DNA of 64,000 nt. It comes from Carallia brachiata (Eukaryota > Streptophyta > Magnoliopsida > Malpighiales > Rhizophoraceae). Below, in pieces: positions 12,832 through 25,700 of the stretch. Location: the NCBI GenBank assembly GCA_021464245.1, contig JADCRB010000100.1, positions 223,039 to 287,038 of the forward strand. Reading direction: 5' to 3'. A program made the position numbers and the translations under genes. The notes under the pieces were generated by a model. The model ran no database searches, was not told where the DNA came from, and saw nothing but the letters and a program-made list of their open reading frames with translations. Numbering within the stretch: the stretch's first letter is position 1; each line of letters begins with the position of its first letter.

Positions 12832-15064
12832 GTTGTCTTTTATTTTGTTTTTATTTTCTTTTGTCCCTTATCATAAAAAAATTATTTAAAATTATGTATT
12901 ATAAAGGCAATGATAAATAGAAAAAAGATTTGTAAATCTACTTAGATATTAATTAAAAAAGACAACTCTAAACTTTCAAATTGTTGGAGTGAGAGCTCAA
13001 TCAGTTCTAATACTAGCTTCTGGATCAAACCGACTTTGATACCACTATTAAATATATGAGTTTAATTAGTTTCAATATCACTGTTAGAACTTAATTTAAT
13101 TAAACTGAATATCACTATACAACAGTATGAGAAATATATACTATAAAATGTCTCAACTAATAAACTCACCAACCATGCTAGGCATACTTACTAGTCATAT
13201 AAAAAATTGTGACTCTTAACCCTTTATATACTGAACTCTAATAACTTCTACTTCAACGCCTATAATGAAAACATAACAAATTAATTATGACTATACTAGA
13301 ACACAAAATTTTAATTTATAACAAATCTAAATTAACTTCAACACAAATTTTTAAAAATTAAAATATATTAGGAAAATTGTTTAATTTTTAAAACTATCAT
13401 CATCTCTATTGCATTGTACAATTTGGAATAATCTAAATTATTTTAATACATGATGTTGCTAATTGAACAAAAGCTACTTGAGTGGAACTAATTACATAAA
13501 ATTCTATTCAATTCTTTAAGGAGTGAATATTAAATTAAAATTTTCATCTAATTGAGTAACAAAGCGATGACATTGCAACAAAAGAGAAGCTATACAATTT
13601 TTTGTGAGAAACTAAAGTTGCTTGATGAAAATGAAAATAAGTAATGAGTTGACCGATGAATTGTGTAAATTAACGTGACAAAAATGTTGCTTATAGTTTG
13701 TTTTATTGCTGCTGCGCACAATTTTTTTCTTTTTTCTTGAAAAAATACTTTAAAATATTAAAAATATAGGGACTAAATTTGGATCGTATTATCTGCCTTT
13801 GAAAATCTTAATATTTGATATATCAGGTATCAATCTGATTATGCAGTGACTAAATATCAAAAAATCAGACCTAATGAAATAATATGTCTTCCACCACACA
13901 TTTTAACATTAGTGTCATTTTCATTTCTTTCTTTTAGGATGAATTTCACATTTGTTATAATGCGATTGATCATCAGATATTTAAATTTATTATATTTTTT
14001 ACATATCAATTTTAACTTTCGTATTTCATAACTTCAACAATTTATATGGATATTATTTACCTCCTAATTCTTTTAGCCAAAAGAAAAGGAAAAGTAAAGA
14101 TTGTATCCGACAGTTTGTTATGAACAATTATACCTTATCATAAAAGCAAAATCTAAAAACAAATTTTGAGTCCTGCTAAACATTTTGGTAGAGATTACCT
14201 AATAATTTTTCAGCAGCTTTGTCTTTATTTATTATTTATTATTATTATTATTTTGTCCAAAGGACTTGCTAGTGCAACGATGGAAGAAGGCAACAGGTAA
14301 GGTTACAAGTTGGGCAGCTGCAAGCCGCCAACCGCTGGGGCTGAGCCCAACCGTCCTTATTTTATTATTATTATTTTATGGGGCTGGGTAAAGAATCGGT
14401 TGCCTAGGCAATGGAGACAATTTGGTGAAAGTGGAGAAAAACGGAAGCAGATGAAGATCATCAGTGATTGTCAATTAACAGGGTGAAATCAGTCTCTCCC
14501 TCGCACAGGATCACCATTGATCCACTAATTCAATTTAGTCTTTATTTTATATGCAGAGCTCTATATTCGTAATTAAAAAGTATTCAAAAAAAAAAAACAA
14601 TAATTCATACTTTATGATCTATGTTCAGAACTCCAGATTTCGTTAGGATATCGTGAGACCTTCTTGCTTGTATATGACTCAAGCTATCCCTCAAATATGT
14701 GCATGTTCACAACAAGAAATTGGCAGAGAAAAATCAGATCACTGGTCCGTGCAAGAGCTAGCAATCATATCAAGTAATTTTTTAGTAATCAAAAGCGAAA
14801 AAAAAAAAAAAAAAACTAAAACTGGAAATTGAATTTGTTTTGTTCCATATTATTTGTTACACTTGTGTGAGAGCCTCGTTTATATGTTTATATGTTTGTA
14901 TGAAGGGTAAAGCACCGATTGCTATTCACACAACGCAATTAAGTCACCTTTATTCTTATGGTTTCAGGAGTCATTTCGAAATATAGGACCGTAAGTTGTT
15001 TCACAAATATAAATGCACTGCCTCTGAATCTTCATATATATATATATATATAACAACAAACCGA
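12832..15064. other. Intergenic AT-rich spacer
   Basis: No gene recognised. AT-rich, with short simple repeats: (ATT)n at about 14230-14255 and 14360-14378, and (TA)n at about 15035-15052, just beyond the FUS3 stop codons. The last few hundred bases next to 15065 should include the FUS3 3' untranslated region. Confidence 0.5.
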
Positions 15065-18000
15065 CTAATAGAAGTCATCGAGGCACAAGTTGTCCACCGA
15101 TCCAAAGGCTTCTGGATGGCCGATCCTCGAAAAATTGGTCATTGATCCACCCAGGAAATCCAGGGCGAGTCGTCGGAGAAGGTGGTGGTGTCGTAGATAA
15201 ATGACAAGCCTGTGTTATCCGCCATGGGATAATTCACATAAATGGAGCTCAGTCTGTTGACTTCATTGTAATCATGGACAATGAAGTCATTAACGACATT
15301 CCTAGGCATCTCAGTATGTACATTTTGATGACTTTGATAATCCGAAGCCTTTTTAGCCTGAATCACCTGAGAAAAAAAGACATCACAATAATAGCAATTC
15401 TATATCTTGAAGAAACGTGAAGACCGTAAGGTCCAACAATTTAGGATGGCAGCATACATAATTTCCATTCTGATTGTCTTGGTACACCATGATAAAGTCT
15501 CCTAGCTGCAATCCATGCATGTCAACGAAGTCCCCTGCAAAAATTCAACCACACTATCACATGCCTTGTTGTTTTGTTGGGGGAGCAGAAAAAAGAGAAC
15601 TTTGAGAAGTGGCAAATATTGCATTTTACCCGTTTTCTCAAGTACATACATTCTGCTATTGTTATTCGGCCAGTATCTGCCAATCACAACACAAAAATTT
15701 GGTAACCATGCAATCTGGATTTGTTGATGTTTAAGTAGCAATTCCAAACTTTCTTCCTTGCACAACTGTAAAAATTAAGGGTACAAACTAATCTTATGCA
15801 TGCCAATATCAAATTAGTCCCAGACTCATAAACTAAAATACAGCAAATTCTCCACATTCTTTGGCCATGAAAGAGGAATAGAAACATGGACCTACTTGAA
15901 GATCCAAACATGCAGGCCATCCATGTCATTCATGCTAATAAAAATTCCTTCCTTGGACTCAAAAATTTGGTAACAATGCAATATTAAGGGTAAAAACTAA
16001 TCTTACGGAGCCCAATATTGAATTAGTGCCAGACTCATAAACTAATTTATGGCTAATTCTCTTTACATTCTTTGGCCATGAAAGAGGAATGGAAACATGG
16101 ACCTGTACTTGAAGCTCCAAACATGCAGGCCATCAATGTCATTCATGCTAATAGAAATTCCTTCCTTGGACTCAAGGACCGGAAGGTGTGCCTCAGCCGC
16201 TTTCTGAAATTTGAAGCATATAGATATATGAATAAAGTTCAGTCAATCAATGGCAAAGGAAGTATATAAAAGCATCATTAACACCATCATGATGCGGTGA
16301 AAATGAGCCAATGTGATGGGCAAAGAAGAGTGAGGTTAAACAGATATCAGTTGCACCTTTGGGAGTATCATTCTCCTCAAGGAGCTTACATCACTGCTCT
16401 TGAGTTTCTTTTGGAAGAGGAATCTCAATCTCCTTGGATCAATGGCCTATGTCATAATGTTTCATTGTTAAGGACTTTGTATGTAAAACAACAATATGAA
16501 ATGCAAGAATGAAAGATGTTGTGAAATTTTTAACACAACAGCACCGAGAAGTAAAATCATATATTTAGATTTATATCCAAGATGAAGATCTCAAGCCAAA
16601 AGCAAGTTCAGTATAGCAGTATGATTATATCACTCTTGAGAAAGTTGTGTTTCCCAACTAGAAAAACTCTTGAGAAGGAGAAGCTATGGATAGCATGCAA
16701 TATTATGATGTGTGTAAACTTTATGATTATCCACCGCATTCCAATTTGATGCAAAGCAGAACTAATAGTTGGACAAACCAAACTCCAGATGTTCAATTAT
16801 GATTAGATCACTCTTTATGTCTATATAACCAAAGATTTTTATGACACCACCAACACCAATGGCAAACAAAGCACACACATATAATTAGATATTCTTTATA
16901 AATGATTTTCTTTTGTTCAGGAAATGTGAGAGTTAAACCCTCAAACTGCCCCCACCCCACCCTTTCTGCCAGCTATTTTTAGGACTGGATGGTCAAACAA
17001 TCTTGTGCAACATGAATGATACATAAGAAAATAATTGTACTCGTGGAGTAATTATGTGAACAAATTAACATAAAGAGATCAAAGATACCATCAGATTGAT
17101 AGAACGTAAAAAATTTGAAAACATGGGAAGTAAAAGAAGATTATACTTTGTGGAATAATCGAAGAAATCGACAAAAGAAGTACATGATATTTAATTTACG
17201 TTCAATCAAATATTTTTGTCGCAAGCGACAAAAGAAGCACGTGATGTTTAATCACTGCTCCATGAAAGTTTTATGGTCACAAATGACAATCAAGATTGGG
17301 TTAATGATACATCCTGACAAAGGATTAAACTAGTGGAGTAATTAAGTGAACAAATTAACCTAAAGGGACAAATGATACCAATATATTGATAGAACGTGAA
17401 AAGTATGAAAAAAAGAGGGAAAAATGAAAAGAAGATTGTACTTTAGGGAGTGATCGAAGAAATCGACAAAAAAAAAACACGTGATATTTAATTTATGTTT
17501 GATCAGATATTTATGACGCCGACACTGTGATTAATCTCATCAAGATAATAACGTTGTCGATCTATTTCTATTATCGCCTAGTCAATGAATCACGAATGTC
17601 GGAAGATCATAGCTAATTTATGGACCATGATAAGAGGATGATTTTTTCGTTGTTGTATAGTGAGTATATGTTCATAATAGTGGTTTTACATTCAAAATAA
17701 TCAACAACTATATTTGGCAATACTCATAGAAGCAAATGTCTAGACAAACTATTGATCATAAATGCTTCATTCTACTATCTGGATTAGGCTTTAGAATGGA
17801 AAGATGTATGGATCTCCTCTTCCCCCCCCCCCGCCCTCCAAAAAAAACAGAGAATGAAAAGGTGAAACTTTAAATTAATGATCTTTGATAGATTAAAAAA
17901 AAAATCATCGTCTTTGGAATTAATTAACAACATTAATGGAAGATACACATACATTCATTTAAAGTAATTTCTTTCATCAGACTCTGCAAATATTCCAATT

Positions 18001-18671
18001 GGGTTAGTAAAATTTGTCTATCTAAGAATAATTTAGTCTGCAACAGATCTCTGAGCATACTTTTATCTTAGCTAAATTGCAAAAATTGAATGGTACCTAG
18101 CCCGCTCCTATGGCTAAAATAACATTGACTTAATAACGAGACTAGTAGATAAAAAGCTTATAATTCTATATCAGGTCAATTCATACCTTGAGCGAAGCAT
18201 CTGTTGCAAGGAGTTATAATTTAGCAAGAAATTACGGTCAAAACCCAACAAAAAAAATGTAAATTAAAAATATATAATCACAGAATTAATAAATTAGCAT
18301 GAATAAAGTAGATAAATAAACTAATGAAAAGAATTCCTCACACGTGCGGGGAGAGGGGGTGGGTCTCGGAGAGAAGGGGTTGGGCGCACGTGGGAGCTGG
18401 CGGAGGAGGACGACGTCGTCGACGAAGCAACTGCGAAGGACAGAAAGGAGCCGTTGATGGTGGAGCAGGACTTCCTCCTTCTGGGCATCCTCTTCTTCCC
18501 TTTGAAACCGAAACGGGCCTCGAAAACCAGGTCTCGGGTCGCCCCGAACCGCTCCTGCGCCACTATCTCACGCGCCCTTCCCACGCTCACAATGGCATTA
18601 GCACCGCCACCATCTGCCACCCAAGCAAAGGCCTCGGTTTTCTCATGAGCCACCCCTTGGTCCATTTTCAT
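15065..18671 (-). CDS. FUS3: FUSCA3-like B3-domain transcription factor, C-terminal frameshift
   Basis: Nuclear B3-domain factor of the LEC2/ABI3/FUS3 group. The family binds RY (CATGCA) elements and directs seed maturation and storage-protein genes. Six exons: 18342-18671, 16357-16446, 16103-16203, 15630-15676, 15458-15534 and a last exon from 15366. Exon 1 holds the basic motif KKRMPRRRKS. The B3 domain spans exons 2-5 (about residues 111-216): DPRRLRFLFQKKLKSSDVSS, RRMILPK, KAAEAHLPVLESKEGI, DGLHVWSFKYR, YWPNNNSRMYVLEKTG and DMHGLQLGDFIMVYQ. The last exon reads VIQAKKASDY and ends at 15139 in the written frame (290 residues). The conserved tail LDFLGGSMTNFSRIGHPEAF, ending SVDNLCLDDFY, lies one frame over and stops at 15065. 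One extra C would give 315 residues; I recall 313 in Arabidopsis. Intron 3 carries a dead copy of exon 3, and intron 1 (16447-18341) a tandem repeat. Confidence 0.95.
15695..15960 (-). pseudogene. Truncated duplicate of FUS3 exon 3 inside intron 3
   Basis: On the minus strand about 15862-15958 reads ESKEGIFISMNDMDGLHVWI followed by FK and a stop. It is a near copy of true exon 3 (16103-16203, ESKEGISISMNDIDGLHVWS). Flanking intron sequence is duplicated as well: the AAACTAATCTTA stretch at about 15788 and again at 15993, with an offset of about 210 bases. The copy lacks the acceptor and the first 30-odd bases of the exon (KAAEAHLPVL), and lost two bases at the donor side, which creates the stop. 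It should not be spliced. Confidence 0.9.
17036..17515. repeat. Tandem duplication in FUS3 intron 1
   Basis: Two diverged copies of the same sequence, about 17036-17222 and 17330-17515. Both contain GTGGAGTAATTA, GTGAACAAATTAA, ATTGATAGAACGT, and ATCGAAGAAATCGACAAAA followed by GATATTTAATTTA. A short third piece (GCGACAAAAGAAGCACGTGA) lies at 17224-17243. The offset is about 295 bases. Confidence 0.85.
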
Positions 18672-19790
18672 TAGCTAGGGCTTTTTTGCTTTTTTTTTTT
18701 TCTCTTTTTTTTCTAAAATAATTTGCTTTTCTTTGGACTGATTACCAAAAAAAAAAAAAAAAAGAAGACACAGAAAAAGAAGGCTAGTGAGTGGTGGAAG
18801 CTAGTGGGTGGTGTGATTTAGAATTCAGTGAGACTAGAGATCATCAAAGGCTGATGAGTTTCCTCTAATAATCTCTCTATATCTCTCTGTGGCTGTGCAG
18901 TGCAGAGAGAAGACTACCGGTGGTAGACGCTCGGCATGCACGAAATGGGGGGGCGCTTTTCTTGTTGTTTGCTAAAGAGAAATGCTCAGCTCTTTTTTTT
19001 TTTTTTTTTTTGTTTTGTTGTTTTTTCTTTTCCTATTTTTAGCAAGGAACCTTGCCTGCTGGCTGGTTCTTTATGACATTTGTGCACCTTGCATTCATGC
19101 TTCTCTCTTATACATGTTTTTTTTTCTTTTTTGTTTCTATTACATATCCTAACAGTCATGGGTTAGGGTTTAGTTGAGTAAAGTAACTACAGTGAGTGAG
19201 TTGGGTGTGAGAGGGGGAGTTTGCAGTGACAAATGTACAAAGTGGATTCATGGGGGTGGTTTTAGATCTTTCAGTATGCATTGTATATGGCTTCTTTGTT
19301 GTGTGGTCATAAAGTAGACCAAGTATATGACCATGGTTGGGGGACTTGGGTTAGCAATGCTAGAACCACATGGGTAGTAGTGTAGAATTACGGTTTGATG
19401 TTATTGTATATTTGACTTATGTATATATATGTATGTAAGCAGATTTATTAGTGAGAAATGAGAAACGAGGAAGAGTGGAGCTGGCGAGGGGGGGGGGGGG
19501 GGGGAAAGAAGATGGGAAGGTGTTGCGGTTGTTAATAAAGAGTGGCCAAGAGAAGAGTGACGCATGCAGGGTGAAGACATAACAGGTGTTGCAAAAGTTC
19601 TGATTTTCTCCCCCGCAGAAATCAATGGCGTTTTGGGCGCTTATTGGACTCTCCGTCTTTTCGTGTGTGCCTGTGTTTCTGCATGTGAGAGAGAGACACA
19701 GAGAGAGAAAGAGGCTTTTGAATTTGAAGGAAAGAGAAACTGCTGTACAAGTGTCTTGGCTATCACTGCCCGCGACTTGCACAAGTAGGG
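18672..19790 (-). promoter_or_regulatory. Putative FUS3 upstream regulatory region
   Basis: Upstream of the FUS3 start on the minus strand. It has CT/GA-rich tracts at about 18867-18890 and 19686-19712, and RY-core CATGCA at 18935-18940 and 19563-19568. RY is the binding site of FUS3's own family, and GA tracts are bound by BPC proteins, so self-regulation and GAGA-type control are plausible inferences. Long A/T runs and a 17-G run (19488-19504) also occur. No start site is assigned. Confidence 0.4.
19488..19504. repeat. Poly(G) run of 17
   Basis: Uninterrupted G tract about 0.8 kb upstream of the FUS3 start codon. Such runs are unusual in AT-rich plant DNA, and their length is unreliable in most assemblies. 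Confidence 0.85.
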
Positions 19791-22700
19791 GTGGCCCTTA
19801 ATTTAGTTATATAATTATTTCTTTATTTAGCATTTTATTTTCATATATATATATTATTTTGCATTAACTCAAATTAACCGATTTTAATATTAGATGTTAT
19901 TACACAACTTAAATTTAAATAATAATAATAAAAGATCACGCAATTCATTTAATATTATTAATATTTTTTTTTAATTTCAATCATCTAATAGTTATAACTT
20001 ATATCACTTTATTATTTATTTGTTGTTACTTAAATTTTATTATTTAGTATTTTTTTAATATTAATACTATATTCGGCATGATGTTTTGGCGATTTGAGCC
20101 GATTTATCAACGTTCATGTGATGGGAGTTAATTGTTCTTGATTGAAGAAATTAGGACTCGGCTATTTCTCAAATTTTTTATTTATTTTATTCCATATATC
20201 ATCACGTTTAACCGGCAACTTTGGATTCCAAACCTGCGAATGCAGCCACGTGCTCGCCATGCAAATATATTTATGTTAGGTAAAAAATAAGAATATCTGA
20301 CTTTGAATTGAAATTAAAGCATATGCTTGCAAATTACGGTTATTAAAACTTTTACAAAGCTCTAGAGAGTCTTAATCTTTGAAAACCACGGTTAGGTGCC
20401 GTCCCTACGAGTGGGTCTTTGTTTTGATAGTAATAGTAATGAAAAGAGTATCAGTATCACTTTAAATAAGTAACTTGGTAACACAGTCTTATTTAATAAA
20501 ATATAATAATTTATTTATTTTTTATTTTTTTATTAATTCAATTGTAGAACAATCTATATTGCTTTATTATTATTTTAAAGTTACTTAAATGAAGTTGCAC
20601 AAATTTTTCTTAATAATAATAGTCCTAATGACACCATATTAAACTTGCATCTTGGATATCCCCAATTCTAATTTTAAAAAAGGAATATAAAATTTATAAA
20701 AATAAAAATAACTGTTATCATTATGCAATGCCAGTTTAGTAGACCTCCTAATAATAAAAAAAATAACAGTTAATTATGAGGATTAGCATTGAAAAGAAAG
20801 TCCTGAGGGTTAAATGCGAGCTCCCATACTTAATGGTAGTAGTGATCACAAGTCATAACAATTAATCATCTTTGAAATTAATATTAATTCACAACTAACT
20901 GTTAGTCATAGCAGTTCACAAAAGAGGAGTGAAAAGAATTCATACAAAAAGAATTGATCGAAAAGAAAGTATAAGCGTTAAAATAATGCGATCTTTCATA
21001 CAAATAATGATAACGGTAATAACAAATTATTCATCTTTGAATTTAATATATATATTTGTAATTAACAATTAGTCTTTTCCAGTTCACGAAAGTGGATTGA
21101 AAAGAATTAATAAAAAAAAATAAAAAATGATGATGGAAAGGAAAATTTAAGGGTTAAATATGCGATCCCTCACGTGAAAAGATAAAAAAGAAGAAGAAGA
21201 ATTGTGTTTTCTAAAGGTTAAGAAAAAAATAAACAGAAAAATCCTAAAATTTCTGATTTGCAAAGGTCACATAAATAAATGGGACGTCGTCTTCTTAGGA
21301 ATCGATATAATTTCTATTTCAAACTAGTATGTAAAGGTGTTTGTTTATTGCACAGAGAAGAAGGGGATAGGGTACTTCGGAAGGATCTTCTCTTCTTTGT
21401 AACAAAAGCTTGATGAATCCACTCCATTTATTTCCAAAAAGAAATATATTTATTTCCGAAAAAAAAAAATGGTGCAAGGTTTTGGTCAAGTTGCACTATT
21501 TTGTATCAATATTATGCACCGACAAACAATAATTCAAGAAATTTTAGTTATCACAGCTGAAGAAGAAAAAACCTTTTTTTTGGGGGGGGGGGGTGTTGTG
21601 TGGGTGGGGTGGAAGAGGGAAAGAGGGAAGAAGCTTACTGACTGATATGTAGCTTGGTTAACCAACTCGAAATGTTCTAACATCATCTGCACTTGAGAGT
21701 CGACGAGAAAAAAAAAAAGTCATATAACATGATTTCTACGCATACTAATCATCTTTAATTTGTTTGGGGTTACGCAATTTATAAATTATCTTTGTCAACC
21801 TCTTATCATTTTGTCATCACAGTTGCTTGCAAATTAGTTTTATTTGCATACAGAAATAGTAAACAGTGGTAGACATACGAATTAATTCGATTGTCCCTCA
21901 TACTTCAATCAAACACCATCAAACTTTAGTAAGTATTTTAATATGCAAATTAAGTGCAAGGTCCACACAAAAAAAAGCATAATTTGTCCACTAACAAGAT
22001 GAAAATAGTATACCTCTTAATTAACAAGAATGCCACCCTTCCCATCTTAATGCAAGCTACAAATATTCGAATTTTCTAATTGGACAAATTGAGTTTTTAA
22101 TCGTTGCAACTGGTAATTTTTCTTGAATACCCAAATCACCTTCACCCAATGATGTTTTAATCATCCTTTATAACCGTTTCGTTTTTTTAACTAAAAAAAA
22201 ACATATAAGATTTTCTTCTTGCTTCTGCGGTAATTACATTTATGAATTTAGCAAGAGCAATGATATTCATTAGACGTCCCAAATATACTTAAAAAAAACT
22301 GAAATTAAAAAGGAATGAGAGAAAATTATTAAATATAATCATTCCTAATTTAATTTAATTTTCTTTCTTTTTTAATGTATTTAATACAATTCATAATATT
22401 AATTTGAAATTGAGTAGTATTATTCTTTTAGTAATTTCTGACAATTATATTTCCTCTTTTAGTTTGCCAGGTATAAAATCCCGCTTATTTCCTGACATGC
22501 ATTCTCCATTCCTCAATTTCCAATCCTCTCTTAATTGAAAGGCTATTCCTCTGAGGTACTCTCCTACCGCATTCAATCATTTCATTTTATCTGCCGACAG
22601 ATAAGATAGAAATGTATTTTTACATGTTGATTCCAAGAATTACACAAGTTCCTGTGCATGAGGCAATTCGGTCTTCGAATTAGGGAGAAGAGCAAAGCCT

Positions 22701-25700
22701 CTCCCCCTATTGGAGGTTAAGGTGGAAAAAAGGATTGACATCTAAAGGGTTGGGAAGGCAAGAGGAACACATAAATAATTTTTTCCTCATGACGTCCAAG
22801 TTTACAGAACAAGAAAAGAATTTTCTTCGTAGAGGTTCGTACATTAATGTCGGCCGAGCCGTCATGTGGGCCAAACTAGGGGCACCCATCATCCAATTTG
22901 GCCTTACACAAAAATGAAGACCCAAAAGTCAAAACCCAGTAATCTGGTCGAAAATTTTTTATTTTCATCTTCTACTAAACCTTACAAATTTAGAAGTGTC
23001 AAAAATCAAGAAGTTTTGGTTGGATTTTGCAGCAATTTAGAATTTGTGAAACAATTCCAAAAACTATACATATATAAACACGCACACGTATATTCAATCT
23101 TTTTTGGTTGAATAAACACTATTAAGAACTACGATCCTCTATACATTTTTATAATTTTCTTAAGTGTGCGTGTAACAACTTGAAAATGCAAAATGCAAAG
23201 GGAAAATTATTTTACGCATTTCCCATGTAGGGTGCGGTAATAAACCTCACTTCTTATTTTTGTAAGTAATAAATAACATCCTTTAACTAATTAAGGTTAG
23301 TCAATAGAAACAACAATTGTGCAAAGACATCATTGCCCCTTTATGTCAAATTATATATAAATATTTTTTTCCAACCTATCATTATTATGGAAATATTTTG
23401 AATTTACTTGAAAACGTGTTTGTATTTGAAAATCATCTCTTATATATCCATTATTATCGTGCAAACTTTTTACCATTTGATTTTACTGGAAAATCATAAT
23501 TTGAATAATCTCATTTTTTATGATTGACTTATTATTTATTTTTATTTATTATATATGTAAAAATTATAATAAAATAACATTCTTCTTATTTATTTAAAAG
23601 ACTATATACGAAAATTTTAACATTTGTTGTGTTGTGCAATAAATCTTTTCTAAGGTAATTTTCTTTTTCAAAGAATGAAGGGTATTTTGGTTGGTTCATG
23701 TCAATTACAATGACATTTTTGTAATTATTTCAAATATTTTTTAATGAAGACTTGACGGAGGGTGCTTTTTATTGTCAGGATTAAACATGAGGGTGCGGTT
23801 TATTACATTTAATAATAAGGGTGCAAGTTTGGGTCCATGAAAAATGAAAATAAAGAAACCCGAAACAGGAAAAGAAAGAAAATAAATTTTCCATGCTTCC
23901 TGTAGGAGGCCGCCTTTTTCTCTCAGGTCAGCTATTGATTCTTTTGAGCAAATATATACGTAGCCTGTGATTATGCCCATTAATGTTTAATTTTATTTAT
24001 TATTATTATTTATAATTTTTTTTTTTTTTGTAAAAGTTGCATAGTAGCCCTGAAATGTTGCTTTTAATTTTCAACACCCAGTTGGAAAAATGCGTTTGTT
24101 TTTTCGTTTTGGAGTCTTGTACTGTGACATGTCCTTTTGCCACCATAATCAATGCGTTATATGTCTTCAGCAGTCGGTTCATTGTGTAACACCAGATCAA
24201 AAGTTGTGATTGATCCTGAATTTCTTTGAGAAAACCATCAGGTGTTAATTTTCATCAATGATTTTTTCTCCATTTATTTGTTTACATATATTCCCAGAGA
24301 GCTCAAGTCAAAATCTCTGCCAAAGGAAATCATGTTTCAGGCACACTAATAAGAGGTAGAAGTCCATATTGTCCAGCTCCAGGGTTTAACTTTTGTTGAG
24401 CTTTCCTTATGCAGTAGAACAGCATCATGACTCATTAGCCCATTCTGAGGATCGGGATTCTGATTACAATGACCATGATAGCTTTACACTTTGCCTTTTT
24501 GAGTTTGAACCATGACCTGCTAGTTTTAGCTCTGGAGAATGAGTATAGTGTTTACGCGCATTAAAGTTTTGGTCTCAACTTTCAGCTCAACGTTGCACCG
24601 CAGAAGGATTTTCTGAACCCCAATCTCACTTGAGCTAGATCAAGAGATGCTAGTACATTAGTCGGATTTCTGCTCACAACTGCCTCCGCTTGCTGAAACA
24701 TGATTTGTTTGAATGCCAATCTTGTTGGATCCTATGAAAATTTTAAGTGCTTCTGGCTTTGAAAATTATAATTTTCACTAGAATTAGGCCTTGGATGAAC
24801 TGCACTTCCATGTCCCTGGGTGCTTATGTCACCCTCTTGTAACCATCATTTGGTTAGATTACGGTAGTGGTCATCCCCAAGGCATAAGCGACTTCCTGAG
24901 TTTACCGAATCCGCCATGAATTGCACTAGGGGCCAGGTACCTGACCGTTTGGTTAAACGGTCAGGTCAGTTCTTCAGCTGCTTCTTGACTTGCATCTTCA
25001 CATTCTGTTACATATTTCAAGACTTAAGTCACTTTTTCTGAACACGTTAATTATGTACTCGTTTAGCAATTATCGTAATTCATCTAGGAAGCACCACTAT
25101 ATACCCTTTGCAAACCTGGGTGCCAGGCCATGGCGCACTTTAGAAGTGATTATCTTAGGCGGTGGAGCTGAGAGCCAGACGCTTAAAAGTTGAATTTTTA
25201 CCAAAACTTTGTGTTCCCCATATTGAAAAAGTTAAACGTCCAAGTTTTCTTTATACGAAAAAATTAGGGAATCACGCAGTGCCTGACGCGCGAGGCAGTC
25301 ATACGGCTTCCTCCCTAGTGTAACTATCCGAGCAAAAAAAAAAAAAAAAAAACAAAAGGAGCAATCACATGGCCGCGTGACGGCATTGCGTCGGTCTCTA
25401 CTCAGCTTGTAATCAAGTCCTTCCTTATATTATTTATTGTTATTTTTACTTATGAAAGTGAATATTTGATATGTAAATTACTGGAATGGGCCTGTTGGAT
25501 TTCAATCTTTTTTCAAACTTATGATGCTAGGATATTTCCAACCGTTGCCATGTCTCATATGTATTTGGCAAGGCTTGCGCGGTGGTGCTCACTGAACCTC
25601 TATAGGATTCTGTAGCTTAATTGTAGGCTTCTTACCTTAGGCTTCCCTGGATACGGGCTTATTGCTCGTCATTTTCCGATATCATTAATTGCAAATCGAC

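Noticed and set aside
9100..12850. Target-site duplication for the large LINE (AAGTTATTTTATT before, AAGTTGTCTTTTATTTT after)
   Set aside because: Needs gaps and mismatches in AT-rich sequence; could be chance.
12960..13130. Repeated TTTGATACCACTATTA-like phrases as possible LTR or primer-binding sites
   Set aside because: No paired LTR, polypurine tract or gag/pol coding nearby.
18324..18674. 116-codon plus-strand open frame
   Set aside because: Exact antisense shadow of FUS3 exon 1, which encodes recognisable KKRMPRRRKS on the other strand.
19417..19782. Minus-strand frame of 121 codons spanning the poly(G) run
   Set aside because: Depends on translating simple repeats (proline/serine from the C run) in the FUS3 upstream region.
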